Shown: in pieces, positions 18,472 through 27,480 of the stretch | Layout: every line of letters starts with the position of its first letter | Numbering within the stretch: the first letter of the stretch is position 1 | Assembly (NCBI RefSeq): GCF_017308015.1 | Contig: NZ_JAFKFW010000007.1 | Location: 62,001-126,000 of the forward strand | From: Allobosea sp. | GTDB taxonomy: Bacteria; Pseudomonadota; Alphaproteobacteria; Rhizobiales; Beijerinckiaceae | Direction: 5' to 3' | Length of the DNA stretch: 64,000 bases | Position numbers and translations under genes: made by a program | Notes under the pieces: model-generated | Database searches by the model: none | What the model was told of the DNA's origin: nothing | The model's input: the letters and a program-made list of their open reading frames with translations, nothing else

Positions 18472-20562
18472 ATGTGGAGCGTCTCCTTCGCCCCGATGGT
18501 GCCCCTGCCGCTGCTGATCGGGCTTGCCGTGCTCGCGGCTTTGGCTGCCGGCGCGGCCATCGTTCTGGCCGGCCGCAGCGCCATCCTGCGCGCGCTCGCG
18601 CTCGTCGTGCTGACGATCGCGCTCGCCGACCCCTCGCTCGTTTTCGAGGATCGCGAGCCGGTCAAGGATGTCGTCTCGGTCGTGGTCGACCGCTCGGCCT
18701 CGAACCGCCTCGCCGACCGCTCGGCCCAGACCGATGCCGCGGTCGCCGAGATCGAGCGGCAGTTGCGTGGCATCCCGAATGTCGAACCGCGCATCGTCGA
18801 CCTGCGCGACGCCCAGGGCACGAATGACGGCACACGCCTGTTCGAGGCCCTGTCGGCGAGCCTCGCCGACGTGCCTTCGGAGCGCGTCGCCGGCGCTATC
18901 GCGATCACCGACGGCCTCGCCCATGACGCCCCGCCCAATGCCGAGGCGCTCGGCCTGCGCGCCCCGCTGCATGTCCTCACCACCGGCCGCAATGCCGAGA
19001 TCGACCGCCGCATCGTGCTGGTCGATTCACCGCGTTTCGGCATCGTCGGAAAGGACCAGATCATCCGTCTGCGCGTCGTCGACAAGGGTGGTCCCGGCCG
19101 CGCCGGGCTCACCATTCGGCGCGACGGCGAGATCATCGCCCGCCGCGAGGTCGCCACCGGCCAGACCGTGCAGGTCCCCGTCCGCATCGACCGGGGCGGA
19201 CCGAATGTCGTCGAGATCGAGGCTCAGGCCATCGACAACGAGCTGACGCTGGCGAACAACCGCGCCGTTATTACAATTGAGGGTGTCAGGGACAAACTTC
19301 GCGTGCTGCTGGTCTCGGGAGAGCCGCATCCGGGCGAGCGCACCTGGCGCAATCTCCTCAAGGCCGACGCCAATGTCGATCTCGTGCATTTCACCATCCT
19401 GCGCCCGCCGGAGAAGCAGGACGGCACGCCGATCAACGAGCTCTCGCTGATCGCCTTCCCGACGCGCGAGCTCTTCCAGGTCAAGATCAAGGAATTCGAC
19501 CTGATCATCTTCGACCGCTACGCCAACCAGTCGATCCTGCCGCTGCTCTATTTCGAGAATATCGTGCGCTATGTCCGCGACGGCGGCGCGCTGCTCGTCG
19601 CCGCCGGCCCAGAATATGCGGGCTCCCAAACGCTGGCGCGCACGCCGCTCGGCCAGATCCTGCCGGCCCTGCCCGATGGCAGCGTCATCGACGAGGCGTA
19701 TCGCGCTGAGGTCAGCGAGCCCGGCAAGCGCCACCCCGTCACCCGCGATCTGCCCGGCTCGGAGGTCTCGCCCCCGCGCTGGGGCGAATGGCTGCGCATG
19801 GTCGGCGCTCAGGCACGAGCCGGCGGCGCGCCGGTCATGACCGGCCCGGGCGACCGGCCGCTCCTGATGCTGGCCCGCGAGCAGAAGGGCCGCGTCGCGC
19901 TCTTCCTCTCCGACCATGCCTGGCTCTGGGCCCGCGGATTCCGCGACGGCGGCCCCTATCTCGACCTGCTGCGCCGCCTCAGCCACTGGCTGATGAAAGA
20001 GCCGGAGCTGGAGGAGGAGGCGCTGCGCGCCACCGTCCGCGGCGCGAGCGTCGAGGTCGAGCGTCAGACGCTGCGCGACAATCCCGGCCCCATCACCATC
20101 ACGGGTCCGGACGGGCAGTCGCGTACGGTAACGCTGGAGCCCGGCCGCCCCGGCCTGTTCACCGCCCGCATCCCGACCGGGGATCTCGGCCTCTACCGTC
20201 TGACCTCCGACAACCTCACCGCCTTCGCCAGCGTCGGGCCGGAAAACCCGCGCGAACTGATGGAAGTGGTCAGCGATCCCAGCGCGCTCCAGCAACTGGC
20301 GCAGGCGACCGGTGGCTCGTCTCGCCGCATCGGCCGCGAGAGCGGCTCGGCCGTCAACGTGCCGCGCATCGTGCCCGTGCGTTCGGGCAGCCAGTTCGCC
20401 GGCAATGACTGGATCGGCCTGCGGATCAGCGATTCCGGCATCGTGCGCGGCGTGCGCATCTCGCCGCTCTTCATCGGGCTGATCGGCCTCGCCGTGCTGT
20501 TCGGTGCGCTCGTCGCCGGCTGGCTGGGCGAGAGCGGCCGGCGCCTCAGGCGTCAGAGCTGA
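18472..20562 (+). CDS. Membrane protein with VWA-like and glutamine-amidotransferase-like domains
   Basis: This 696-residue protein starts with two helices (about residues 10-55) and has a VWA-like segment with an intact DRSASN (DxSxS). A class I glutamine-amidotransferase-like domain follows (about 365-510), without a clear catalytic Cys-His pair. A C-terminal helix (about 665-685) precedes a basic tail. It is the last gene of the MoxR operon and pairs with the upstream DUF4159 protein, of which it looks like a distant paralogue. Its 3' end overlaps the convergent acetyltransferase by 17 bases. Function is unknown. Confidence 0.85.
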   Translation: MWSVSFAPMVPLPLLIGLAVLAALAAGAAIVLAGRSAILRALALVVLTIALADPSLVFEDREPVKDVVSVVVDRSASNRLADRSAQTDAAVAEIERQLRGIPNVEPRIVDLRDAQGTNDGTRLFEALSASLADVPSERVAGAIAITDGLAHDAPPNAEALGLRAPLHVLTTGRNAEIDRRIVLVDSPRFGIVGKDQIIRLRVVDKGGPGRAGLTIRRDGEIIARREVATGQTVQVPVRIDRGGPNVVEIEAQAIDNELTLANNRAVITIEGVRDKLRVLLVSGEPHPGERTWRNLLKADANVDLVHFTILRPPEKQDGTPINELSLIAFPTRELFQVKIKEFDLIIFDRYANQSILPLLYFENIVRYVRDGGALLVAAGPEYAGSQTLARTPLGQILPALPDGSVIDEAYRAEVSEPGKRHPVTRDLPGSEVSPPRWGEWLRMVGAQARAGGAPVMTGPGDRPLLMLAREQKGRVALFLSDHAWLWARGFRDGGPYLDLLRRLSHWLMKEPELEEEALRATVRGASVEVERQTLRDNPGPITITGPDGQSRTVTLEPGRPGLFTARIPTGDLGLYRLTSDNLTAFASVGPENPRELMEVVSDPSALQQLAQATGGSSRRIGRESGSAVNVPRIVPVRSGSQFAGNDWIGLRISDSGIVRGVRISPLFIGLIGLAVLFGALVAGWLGESGRRLRRQS

Positions 20563-21061
20563 AGCGCATCGAGGTCACCGCCCCGCTGCGCTGCTTCAGC
20601 ACGCCCTCGACCAGCTCCAGCGCGAGGAAGCGCGCCGGATCGGCCGGCCCCGGCAGCACGAGCTGACCGGGCGGCAGGACCTTGAAACCGAAACGGGCGT
20701 AATAGGGCGCGTCCCCGATCAGCATGATCAGATCATGCCCGGTCTCGCGTGCGGCCTCGATCGAGCGGTTCATCAGCGCGGCGCCGATGCCACGGCCCTC
20801 GAAGGCGGGGTCGACGGTCAGCGGACCAAGCATCAGCGCCTTGTGGCCGCCGGCGAGAACCGCCGTCACTTTCACCGAGCCGACGAGGAAGGTCCCGACA
20901 TGAGCTGCGAAGGAAAGGGCATGATCGGGCGGAACGCCCTCGCGCAGGCGGAAGGCGGTGCGGGCGAAACGGCCGGGGCCGAAGGCGCGCTCATGCAGGC
21001 GCTCGATCGCGGCGGCGTCCACGGGGAGTTCGTGGCGGATGGTCAAAGGCAGGGATGTCAT
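20546..21061 (-). CDS. GNAT family N-acetyltransferase
   Basis: This 171-residue protein has the GNAT fold: the acetyl-CoA loop VDPAFEGRGIGAALM (Q/RxxGxG/A) and the later YYARFGFKVL segment. The arrangement LGPLTVDP followed by YYARFGF is typical of the YhbS group, which acetylates small metabolites or proteins. The acceptor is unknown. It converges with the MoxR operon and overlaps it by 17 bases. Confidence 0.88.
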   Translation of the reverse strand: MTSLPLTIRHELPVDAAAIERLHERAFGPGRFARTAFRLREGVPPDHALSFAAHVGTFLVGSVKVTAVLAGGHKALMLGPLTVDPAFEGRGIGAALMNRSIEAARETGHDLIMLIGDAPYYARFGFKVLPPGQLVLPGPADPARFLALELVEGVLKQRSGAVTSMRFSSDA

Positions 21062-21202
21062 GATGATCGACGCTTAAGCGGGAGGCGGATCGGCTGAGCG
21101 AAGTCAGGCGCGTGCGGGCGCATGACCGGAAGGCGCATTCAGCGCGCCGGTCGTCGCAGGTCTCGCAGGCTCAGGCGGATCATCATGGAAGCGCCTCTAC
21201 AA

Positions 21203-21246
21203 CATCAGGCCGAAAAGTGGAATCCACTTTTCGGAAAAATCTGATG
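21203..21246. repeat. Dispersed palindromic repeat copy 3
   Basis: Arms CCGAAAAGTGG (21210-21220) and CCACTTTTCGG (21224-21234) form a perfect stem with loop AAT; an outer stem CATCAG / CTGATG extends it with a bulge. It lies in the 343-base gap (21062-21404) between two divergently transcribed genes. I see nothing else recognisable in that gap. Confidence 0.88.
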
Positions 21247-21404
21247 CGACGCCGAATGGCGTTGGAGTGACATCCATCCATCTTGCGCCGATCGCTCGCG
21301 GAGACTTGTCGGCCTCGCCGCTTTGGTCTCAATTCTGGTTTCGCGGCGGGGGAACAGGCCACGGAAGCCGCAGGCGATCTCGCCTGCCGGAACGGAGACG
21401 ACCG

Positions 21405-22928
21405 ATGTCCGGATACAAGCCGCTCGCCGCCGCCCTGCTCCTGGCGGCGGCCTCCCTGCCCGCTCACGCCCAACAGCCGACACCACCGAAGGAGCCCGTC
21501 CGGGACGAGTTCTTCTGGCTAGGCGAGATCAACAAGGCGAGTACGGTCATCAATGCCGAGCAGGGTCTGCTCGACCGGGCGCTGGCGCCGAAGCTGGCGC
21601 AGGGCATCGCCAAGGTGATCGAGGCCGGCAACCAGCCCGGTGCGAGGCGCCCCTCCACGGTCATCACCTTCGAGCCCCTGATGATCAAGGAGGCCGGGGT
21701 CGAGGTCACGCTGATTCATGCCGGACGCTCCAGTCAGGACATGCACGCAACCTATCGCGCCGCGATCATGCGCGAGCGGCTGCTGACGCTTGCCGACCAG
21801 CTCAACCGCGCGACACGGACCATGGTCGAGCTCGCCGCGACCCATCGCGACACGGTCGTACCGAACTACACCAACGGGGTTGCCGCCCAGCCCAACAGCT
21901 ACGGCCATTACCTGCTCGGCCTCGCCGCCGGGCTCGACCGCGACGCGCAGCGCATCCGTGAGACCTATGCCCGCGTCGACCGGTCGCCGATGGGTACGAC
22001 CGTGCTCAACGGCACGAGCTGGCCACTCGATCGCCAGCGCATGGCGGACTATCTCGGCTTCGCCGCCCTCGTCGACAACGCCTATGACGCCTCGCAGATC
22101 GCCGCAGCCGACTTGCCGATCGAGGTCGGCGGCATCGTCACCGGCATCGCGCTCCATGTCGGCGGCTTCATCGAGGACGTGATGACGCAATATGCGCAAT
22201 CGCGCCCCTGGATCATCCTGCGCGAGGGCGGCGGCAACACCTATGTCTCCAGCGCCATGCCGCAAAAGCGCAATCCCGGCCTCCTGAACGGCACCCGCGA
22301 GAGCGCATCCACCGCTCTTTCGCTGGCGATGGGGCCGGTCTTCAGGGCGCATAACATCCCGCCCGGCATGCCCGATGCCAAGGATGCCAAGGCCAACAGT
22401 GCCATGACCGACAGTGCGACCCGGGCCCTGCAGGGCCTCGAGCGCATCCTGAAGGCGCTTGCCATCGACCCGGAACGCGCACTCGAGGAGCTGAACAGCG
22501 ACTGGACCGCCTCGCAGGAACTCGCGGACGTCCTGATGCGGAAATACAGGCTGCCCTTCCGCGCCGGCCATCATTTCGCGTCCGAGGTCGTCGACTACGC
22601 CAAGCTCCACAATATCAAGCCGACCGAGTTTCCCTATGCGCAGGCCCAGGCGATCTACCGCAAGGCGGCCGCGGAGATGGGGCTCGCCGCTGCCGAATTG
22701 CCGATGAACGAGGCCGAGTTCCGTTCGACGCTCGATCCCGTCGCCATCATCAGGAACCGCGCGACCTCCGGCGGCCCGCAGCCGGCGGAGATGGACCGGA
22801 TGCTGGCCGAGGCGAAGCAGCGCCTAGACCGGCAGGACACCTGGATCAAGGATCGGCGCGAGAAGATCGCCGCGGCGCTGGCAAAACTCGACGCCGATTT
22901 CGGCGCGCTGGCGAAAAGCGCGAACTGA
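21405..22928 (+). CDS. Exported argininosuccinate lyase/fumarase superfamily protein with altered catalytic motif
   Basis: This 507-residue protein carries the three lyase superfamily regions: HAGRSSQD at residues 105-112, VPNYTNGVAAQP near 152-163, and SSAMPQKRNP from residue 282. Unlike cytosolic argininosuccinate lyase, it begins with a clear signal peptide, MSGYKPLAAALLLAAASLPA, with cleavage probably after AHA at residue 22. It should therefore act in the periplasm. The second region normally reads YTHLQ; here the catalytic-relay histidine is N157. The flexible-loop serine is kept. Known relatives eliminate fumarate or an amine from N-succinyl compounds. I infer a lyase on an unknown extracellular substrate, or a non-catalytic relative. 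A GGAG at 21394-21397 supports the start. Confidence 0.85.
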   Translation: MSGYKPLAAALLLAAASLPAHAQQPTPPKEPVRDEFFWLGEINKASTVINAEQGLLDRALAPKLAQGIAKVIEAGNQPGARRPSTVITFEPLMIKEAGVEVTLIHAGRSSQDMHATYRAAIMRERLLTLADQLNRATRTMVELAATHRDTVVPNYTNGVAAQPNSYGHYLLGLAAGLDRDAQRIRETYARVDRSPMGTTVLNGTSWPLDRQRMADYLGFAALVDNAYDASQIAAADLPIEVGGIVTGIALHVGGFIEDVMTQYAQSRPWIILREGGGNTYVSSAMPQKRNPGLLNGTRESASTALSLAMGPVFRAHNIPPGMPDAKDAKANSAMTDSATRALQGLERILKALAIDPERALEELNSDWTASQELADVLMRKYRLPFRAGHHFASEVVDYAKLHNIKPTEFPYAQAQAIYRKAAAEMGLAAAELPMNEAEFRSTLDPVAIIRNRATSGGPQPAEMDRMLAEAKQRLDRQDTWIKDRREKIAAALAKLDADFGALAKSAN

Positions 22929-22946
22929 GCGGCCGGGCCGCCGCTT

Positions 22947-23465
22947 TCACCAGTCCGTGGCCGGCGGCTGTCCGGACGTGATCTCCGCTAGCCGCCGCCG
23001 CGTCGCCGGCGTCGTGCCCTCCGGCAGGCCATCGAGCGGGAAGAAGCCGGCCTCCGCGATCTCGCGGTCCGGCTGCTTGACATATTCGACCCGGAACCGG
23101 CGCAGCACGTAGACGGCGACATGGTCGCGGCGCGAGATTCTGCGGTTGAAGAAGAGTCCGTGCAGGATCGGCCGTTCGGTCGGAACGATGCCCGCCTCCT
23201 CCGACAATTCGCGGTCGAGCGACAATTCAGCGGTCTCGCCGACTTCGACCCCGCCACCGGGAAAGTGCCAGCCGGGCACATAGGTATGGCGGATCAGGAA
23301 GACCTCGCCACGCTCGTTCAGCACGACGGCGCGCACGCCGAAGGTCATGCCCCGCGCGAAACGGAAATAGACGTGCAGCAGCCGCGTCAGCAGGCGCTGC
23401 GCGAGCGTTCGCGGCCTTTCCGGATCGGCGGCTGACTGGGGCGTCACTGATTGCATCCTGGCCAT
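22947..23465 (-). CDS. Nudix hydrolase
   Basis: This protein of about 172 residues contains a Nudix box, GGGVEVGETAELSLDRELSEEAGI (read as GGxxxxGE and REL-EEAG), that binds the metal needed to cleave a nucleoside diphosphate linkage. The preceding YVPGWHFPGG is typical of the MutT/NUDIX group acting on NDP-linked substrates. The substrate is unknown. ATGs at 23465 and 23456 are both possible starts. It converges with the exported lyase across 18 bases. Confidence 0.85.
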   Translation of the reverse strand: MARMQSVTPQSAADPERPRTLAQRLLTRLLHVYFRFARGMTFGVRAVVLNERGEVFLIRHTYVPGWHFPGGGVEVGETAELSLDRELSEEAGIVPTERPILHGLFFNRRISRRDHVAVYVLRRFRVEYVKQPDREIAEAGFFPLDGLPEGTTPATRRRLAEITSGQPPATDW

Positions 23466-23591
23466 TCTCAAGGACGAGTTAATTGTCTATGCAAAAACCG
23501 CATGACGGACCGTCAAGCACATCAGTTGTTCCGCCACAAACGCGCCCCAAATGAGGCGGATACCGCAGTGCAACATCAGGACCCCAAGACC

Positions 23592-23708
23592 ATGCTTCTC
23601 TCCTTCATCATTGCCCGCTTCAAGGCCAAGCCGGCCTATGTCTGGAAGCCCGCCGTCACGCTGACCGATTCTCGCATCGTGTCGGAACTGACCGGCGCCG
23701 CCAACTGA
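23592..23708 (+). CDS. Small hypothetical protein (38 residues)
   Basis: A short frame encodes MLLSFIIARFKAKPAYVWKP and ends SELTGAAN. It has a hydrophobic start and an AGGA about ten bases before the ATG. A GC-rich hairpin follows shortly after the stop. I do not recognise the family, and chance cannot be excluded at this length, but no larger frame competes on this stretch. Confidence 0.35.
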   Translation: MLLSFIIARFKAKPAYVWKPAVTLTDSRIVSELTGAAN

Positions 23709-23734
23709 GGTCTTCCGACCTTTCCGCAGTCCAG

Positions 23735-23755
23735 GCGCGCCGCCGGCGCGCTTGA
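23735..23755 (+). terminator. GC-rich hairpin, weak terminator candidate
   Basis: GCGCGCC (23735-23741) pairs with GGCGCGC (23745-23751) around GCC, but only two T residues follow, so termination is uncertain. Confidence 0.3.
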
Positions 23756-23782
23756 CTGACGGCCTCCTGTGGGGGCAAGCGC

Positions 23783-24679
23783 TTGAGCGTGTTCAAGCTC
23801 GCGCATCTGTCAGACCCGCATCTCGGCCCGCTCGCCGGGTTTTCGCTGCATCAGCTCTTCGGCAAACGCGCGACCGGTTACGTCAACTGGCGTCGCAAGC
23901 GTCGGCACGCCCATGACATGGATATCCTGGCGCGCATCGTCGCCGACATCCACGCCCATGAGCCCGACCATATCGCCTGCACCGGCGACGTCGCCCATAT
24001 CGGCCTGCCCGACGAATTCAAGACCGCCATCGCCTTCCTCGATACGCTGGGTCCGCGCGAAACGGTCAGCTTCGTCCCCGGCAATCACGATGCCTACGCG
24101 CGCTCGTCGCTGAAGCCGCTGGCCGGACTGCTCGCGCCCTGGATCGCCGATGACGAGGGCAAGGCTGGCTATCCCTGGTATCGCCGCCGCGGCCCCCTCG
24201 CACTGATCGGCATCAACAGCGGCGTGCCGACCTTGCCGCTGATGGCGACCGGCCGTGTCGGCAGCGAGCAGATCGCCCGGACCGAAGCGCTGCTCGACCG
24301 CGCCCGCGACGAAGGCCTGATCCGTGTCGTATTGATCCATCATCCGCCCTATCTCGGCGGCGCCAGGCGTGGCCGAGAGCTGGTCGACGCCGCAGCCTTC
24401 GAGGCCATGCTGAAACGCAAGGGCGCCGACCTCGTCCTGCACGGCCACAATCACAGCTTCTCGCTGGCCTGGCGGCCGGGGCCCCGCCGCGACGTGCCGA
24501 TCGTCGGCGTGCCCTCGGCCTCGATCGGCCCGCGCGGCCATGACGAGCTCGGCACCTGGCATCTCTTCCACATCGATGGCGATGCGGCAGAGCCCAGGAT
24601 CACGCTCGAGCAGCGCGGCTTCGAACCGGACGGCACGGTGGTGCGCCGTCAGGAAATCGCACTGATGAAGGGTCCCTGA
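23783..24679 (+). CDS. Metallophosphoesterase
   Basis: This 298-residue calcineurin-like phosphoesterase shows all five metal-site motifs in order: LSDPHLG, TGDVAHIG, PGNHD, IHHPPYL and HGHNH. These bind two metals and cleave phosphate esters or diesters; the substrate (for example cyclic nucleotide or lipid A precursor) cannot be read from the sequence. No ATG is available near the N-terminus. I use the TTG at 23783, with the GTG at 23789 as the alternative. It converges with the SDR gene. Confidence 0.9.
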   Translation: MSVFKLAHLSDPHLGPLAGFSLHQLFGKRATGYVNWRRKRRHAHDMDILARIVADIHAHEPDHIACTGDVAHIGLPDEFKTAIAFLDTLGPRETVSFVPGNHDAYARSSLKPLAGLLAPWIADDEGKAGYPWYRRRGPLALIGINSGVPTLPLMATGRVGSEQIARTEALLDRARDEGLIRVVLIHHPPYLGGARRGRELVDAAAFEAMLKRKGADLVLHGHNHSFSLAWRPGPRRDVPIVGVPSASIGPRGHDELGTWHLFHIDGDAAEPRITLEQRGFEPDGTVVRRQEIALMKGP

Positions 24680-24685
24680 AGCGCC

Positions 24686-25432
24686 TCAGACGCAGCGGCC
24701 GCCGTCGACGGCGAGCACCGAGCCCGTGACCATGTCGGCCTCGTCCGAGCACAGGAACAGCGCGGCATTGGCGATGTCCTGCGGCGTCGAGAAGCGGCCC
24801 CACGGGATCGAGGCGGTGAACTGCGCGCGGCGCTCCGGCGTGTCCTCGCCCATGAAGGTGGCGAGCAGCGGCGTCTCGCCCGCGACAGGCGCGATCGCGT
24901 TGACCCGGATCTTGTCGGGCGCAAGCTCGACCGCCATCGACTGCGAGATCAGGTTCGCGGCGCCCTTCGAGCCGTTGTACCAGGTCAGGCCCGGACGCGG
25001 TCGCACGCCGGCCGTCGAGCCGATATTCAGGATCACGCCGCCGCCATGCTGCCGGAAATGCGGCACGGTCGCGCGCGCCATCAGATAGATCGACTTCACG
25101 TTCACCGCAAAGATCCGGTCGAATTCTTCCTCGGTCACCTCGGTCATCGGCTTGTTGCGATGGGTGGTGCCGGCATTGTTCACGACGATGTCGAGCCGGC
25201 CGACCTTGGCCAGGATCTTCTCGACCGCCTTGTCGACGCTCTTCGCCTTGCCGACATCGCAGGTCACGGCGAAGGCCTTGCGGCCGATCGCCTTGGCGGC
25301 CTCCTTGGCCTTGTCGCCGTTGATGTCGAGCACCGCGACGCGCGCGCCCTCGCGCACGAAAGTCTCGGCGATGCCGAAGCCGAACCCCTGCGCTGCGCCG
25401 GTCACCAGCGCCGTCTTGCCCTTCAGTCTCAT
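24686..25432 (-). CDS. Short-chain dehydrogenase/reductase (SDR)
   Basis: This 248-residue NAD(P)-dependent oxidoreductase has the Rossmann motif TGAAQGFGFGIAE (TGxxxGxG), NNAG, a catalytic serine in NIGSTAG, and YNGSK as the YxxxK active site. The acidic residue in LDING after the second strand suggests NAD(H) preference. A C-terminal segment GSVLAVDGGRCV is typical of the FabG-like group. The substrate is unknown. The ATG at 25432 (MRLKGKTALVTG) is clear; the frame upstream is not coding. Confidence 0.92.
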   Translation of the reverse strand: MRLKGKTALVTGAAQGFGFGIAETFVREGARVAVLDINGDKAKEAAKAIGRKAFAVTCDVGKAKSVDKAVEKILAKVGRLDIVVNNAGTTHRNKPMTEVTEEEFDRIFAVNVKSIYLMARATVPHFRQHGGGVILNIGSTAGVRPRPGLTWYNGSKGAANLISQSMAVELAPDKIRVNAIAPVAGETPLLATFMGEDTPERRAQFTASIPWGRFSTPQDIANAALFLCSDEADMVTGSVLAVDGGRCV

Positions 25433-25535
25433 GGTCGTTCCTCGTGGTCTTGATGCCACGATGTTTGAAACGATTGAGCGCTGCGGTAAATCCGCTTTCG
25501 CGCGCAGCCCGATACGGAAATCGAATGGCGGGGCC

Positions 25536-27344
25536 TTAAGCTCCGATCTCCTCGCGCAGCATCTCCAGCTCCAGCCAGCGCTCCTCGGCTTCGCCGATCT
25601 CGCGTGCGACCTCTTCCAATCGCGTCGTCGCCTTGGCGAAGAGCTTGGGATCGCGTGTGTAGAGATCGCCGGCAACCGCCGCATTGAGCTTCGCGGCCTC
25701 GGCCTGCAAGGCGTCGATCTTCTTCGGCAGCGTCTCCAACGCATGCTTCTCGTTGAAGGAGAGCTTGCGCCTGGAGGCAGATGCAGCAGGCGCCGACGCA
25801 GCAGTCTTGGACGCTGCGGGTGCCGCCTTCTCGACCGGCCGCGCCTTGGCCCCGACGCCGCGTCCGCGCTGCGCCAGCATGTCGGAATAGCCGCCCGCGA
25901 ATTCAGTCCAGACGCCGTCACCATCCGAGATCAGCACGGAGGAGACAACGCGGTCGATGAAGTCGCGATCGTGGCTGACCAGCAGCACCGTGCCCTGATA
26001 GTCGGCGAGCAGTTCCTGCAACAGGTCGAGCGTCTCGAGGTCGAGATCGTTGGTCGGCTCGTCCAGCACCAGCAGGTTGGAGGGCTTGGCCAGTGCCCGC
26101 GCCAGCATCAGGCGCCCGCGCTCGCCGCCGGAGAGCGCCCCGACCGGCGTGCCGCGCTGGATCGGCTGGAACAGGAAGTCCTTCATGTAGGAGATGACAT
26201 GGCGCGGCTGGCCGCCGACCATGACCTGGTCCGAACCACCGCCGGTCAGGGCATCGCCGAGCGGCGTTTCCGGATCGAGGCTTTCGCGACGCTGGTCGAG
26301 CGTCACCATCTCCAGCGCCGTGCCGAGCTTCACCTTGCCGGAATCCGGCGCGAGCGCTCCGGTCAGCAGGTTGATCAGCGTGGTCTTGCCGGCGCCGTTC
26401 GGCCCGACGATGCCGATCCGGTCGCCGCGTGCGACGCGCAGCGACAGGTTTTTGACGATGGTGTTGTCGCCATAGGCCTTGGCGACATCGATCGCCTCGA
26501 TGACGAGCTTGCCGGAGGCCTGCGCCTCGCTCGCTTCCAGCCGGACATTGCCTTGCGCAGCGCGGGCAGTGCGGCGCTGGTCACGCAAGGCATGAAGCTC
26601 GCCGAGCCTTCTCTGGTTGCGGGTGCGCCGGGCACTGACGCCATAGCGCAGCCAGTCCTCCTCGCGCGCGATCTTGCGGTCGAGCTTATGGCGGTCGAGC
26701 TCTTCCTGCGCCAGAACCTCGTCCCGCCACGCCTCGAACTCGCCGAAGCCCCGCTCGGCCCGCCGGGTCACGCCGCGATCGAGCCAGATCGTCGCGCGCG
26801 AGAGTGAAGTCAGGAAGCGGCGGTCGTGGCTGATCAGCACCATGGCCGAGCGCAGTGATTTCAGCTCCTGCTCCAGCCATTCGATGACGGGCAGGTCGAG
26901 ATGGTTGGTCGGCTCGTCGAGCAGCAGGATGTCCGGCTCGGGCGCCAGCACGCGCGCCAGCGCCGCGCGGCGCCCCTCGCCGCCCGACATCGAGGCCGGA
27001 TTCTCCTGCCCGGTCAGGCCGAGCTCGGTCAGCAGGTACTGCGCGCGATAGGCGTCGTCGCCCGGTCCGAGCCCAGCCTCGACATAAGCGAGCGCGGTGT
27101 CGAACCCGGTGAAATCCGGCTCCTGCGGCAGATAGCGGATGGTCGAGCCCGGCTGGACGAAGCGCTCGGCATGATCGGGCTCGACCAGACCCGCCGCGAT
27201 CTTGAGCAGCGTCGACTTGCCCGAGCCGTTGCGGCCGACAAGGCAGACGCGCTCCCCGGCCGAGACCGCGATCTCGGCGGCTTCAAGCAGCGGCTGTCCG
27301 CCGAAAGTGAGCGCGACGTCGCGCAGATGCAGCAAGGGGGCCAT
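25536..27344 (-). CDS. ABC-F family ATPase (Uup type)
   Basis: This 602-residue soluble protein has two ABC ATPase domains: Walker A GRNGSGKSTL with signature MSGGEGRRAAL in the first, and GPNGAGKTTL with LSGGERGRLML in the second. Walker B with DEPTNHLD and DEPTNDLD is followed by LISHDRRFL and LVSHDRDFI. A linker between the domains and a C-terminal coiled coil (about residues 530-600) fit the Uup branch. ABC-F proteins bind ribosomes or branched DNA and are not transporters. It is monocistronic as far as can be seen. Confidence 0.93.
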   Translation of the reverse strand: MAPLLHLRDVALTFGGQPLLEAAEIAVSAGERVCLVGRNGSGKSTLLKIAAGLVEPDHAERFVQPGSTIRYLPQEPDFTGFDTALAYVEAGLGPGDDAYRAQYLLTELGLTGQENPASMSGGEGRRAALARVLAPEPDILLLDEPTNHLDLPVIEWLEQELKSLRSAMVLISHDRRFLTSLSRATIWLDRGVTRRAERGFGEFEAWRDEVLAQEELDRHKLDRKIAREEDWLRYGVSARRTRNQRRLGELHALRDQRRTARAAQGNVRLEASEAQASGKLVIEAIDVAKAYGDNTIVKNLSLRVARGDRIGIVGPNGAGKTTLINLLTGALAPDSGKVKLGTALEMVTLDQRRESLDPETPLGDALTGGGSDQVMVGGQPRHVISYMKDFLFQPIQRGTPVGALSGGERGRLMLARALAKPSNLLVLDEPTNDLDLETLDLLQELLADYQGTVLLVSHDRDFIDRVVSSVLISDGDGVWTEFAGGYSDMLAQRGRGVGAKARPVEKAAPAASKTAASAPAASASRRKLSFNEKHALETLPKKIDALQAEAAKLNAAVAGDLYTRDPKLFAKATTRLEEVAREIGEAEERWLELEMLREEIGA

Positions 27345-27480
27345 GATCCGTCCTGTGTTCGGCCTGCGGGATAGACCGCCGCCGCCGCCCTGTCACGTCC
27401 GCAGGCTCTGGCACGGCCTTTGCCAGTCGCCTTCAGCCCCTTATCGTGATCGGGATTTAGATCTGGTGAGTCCAAGAGCG

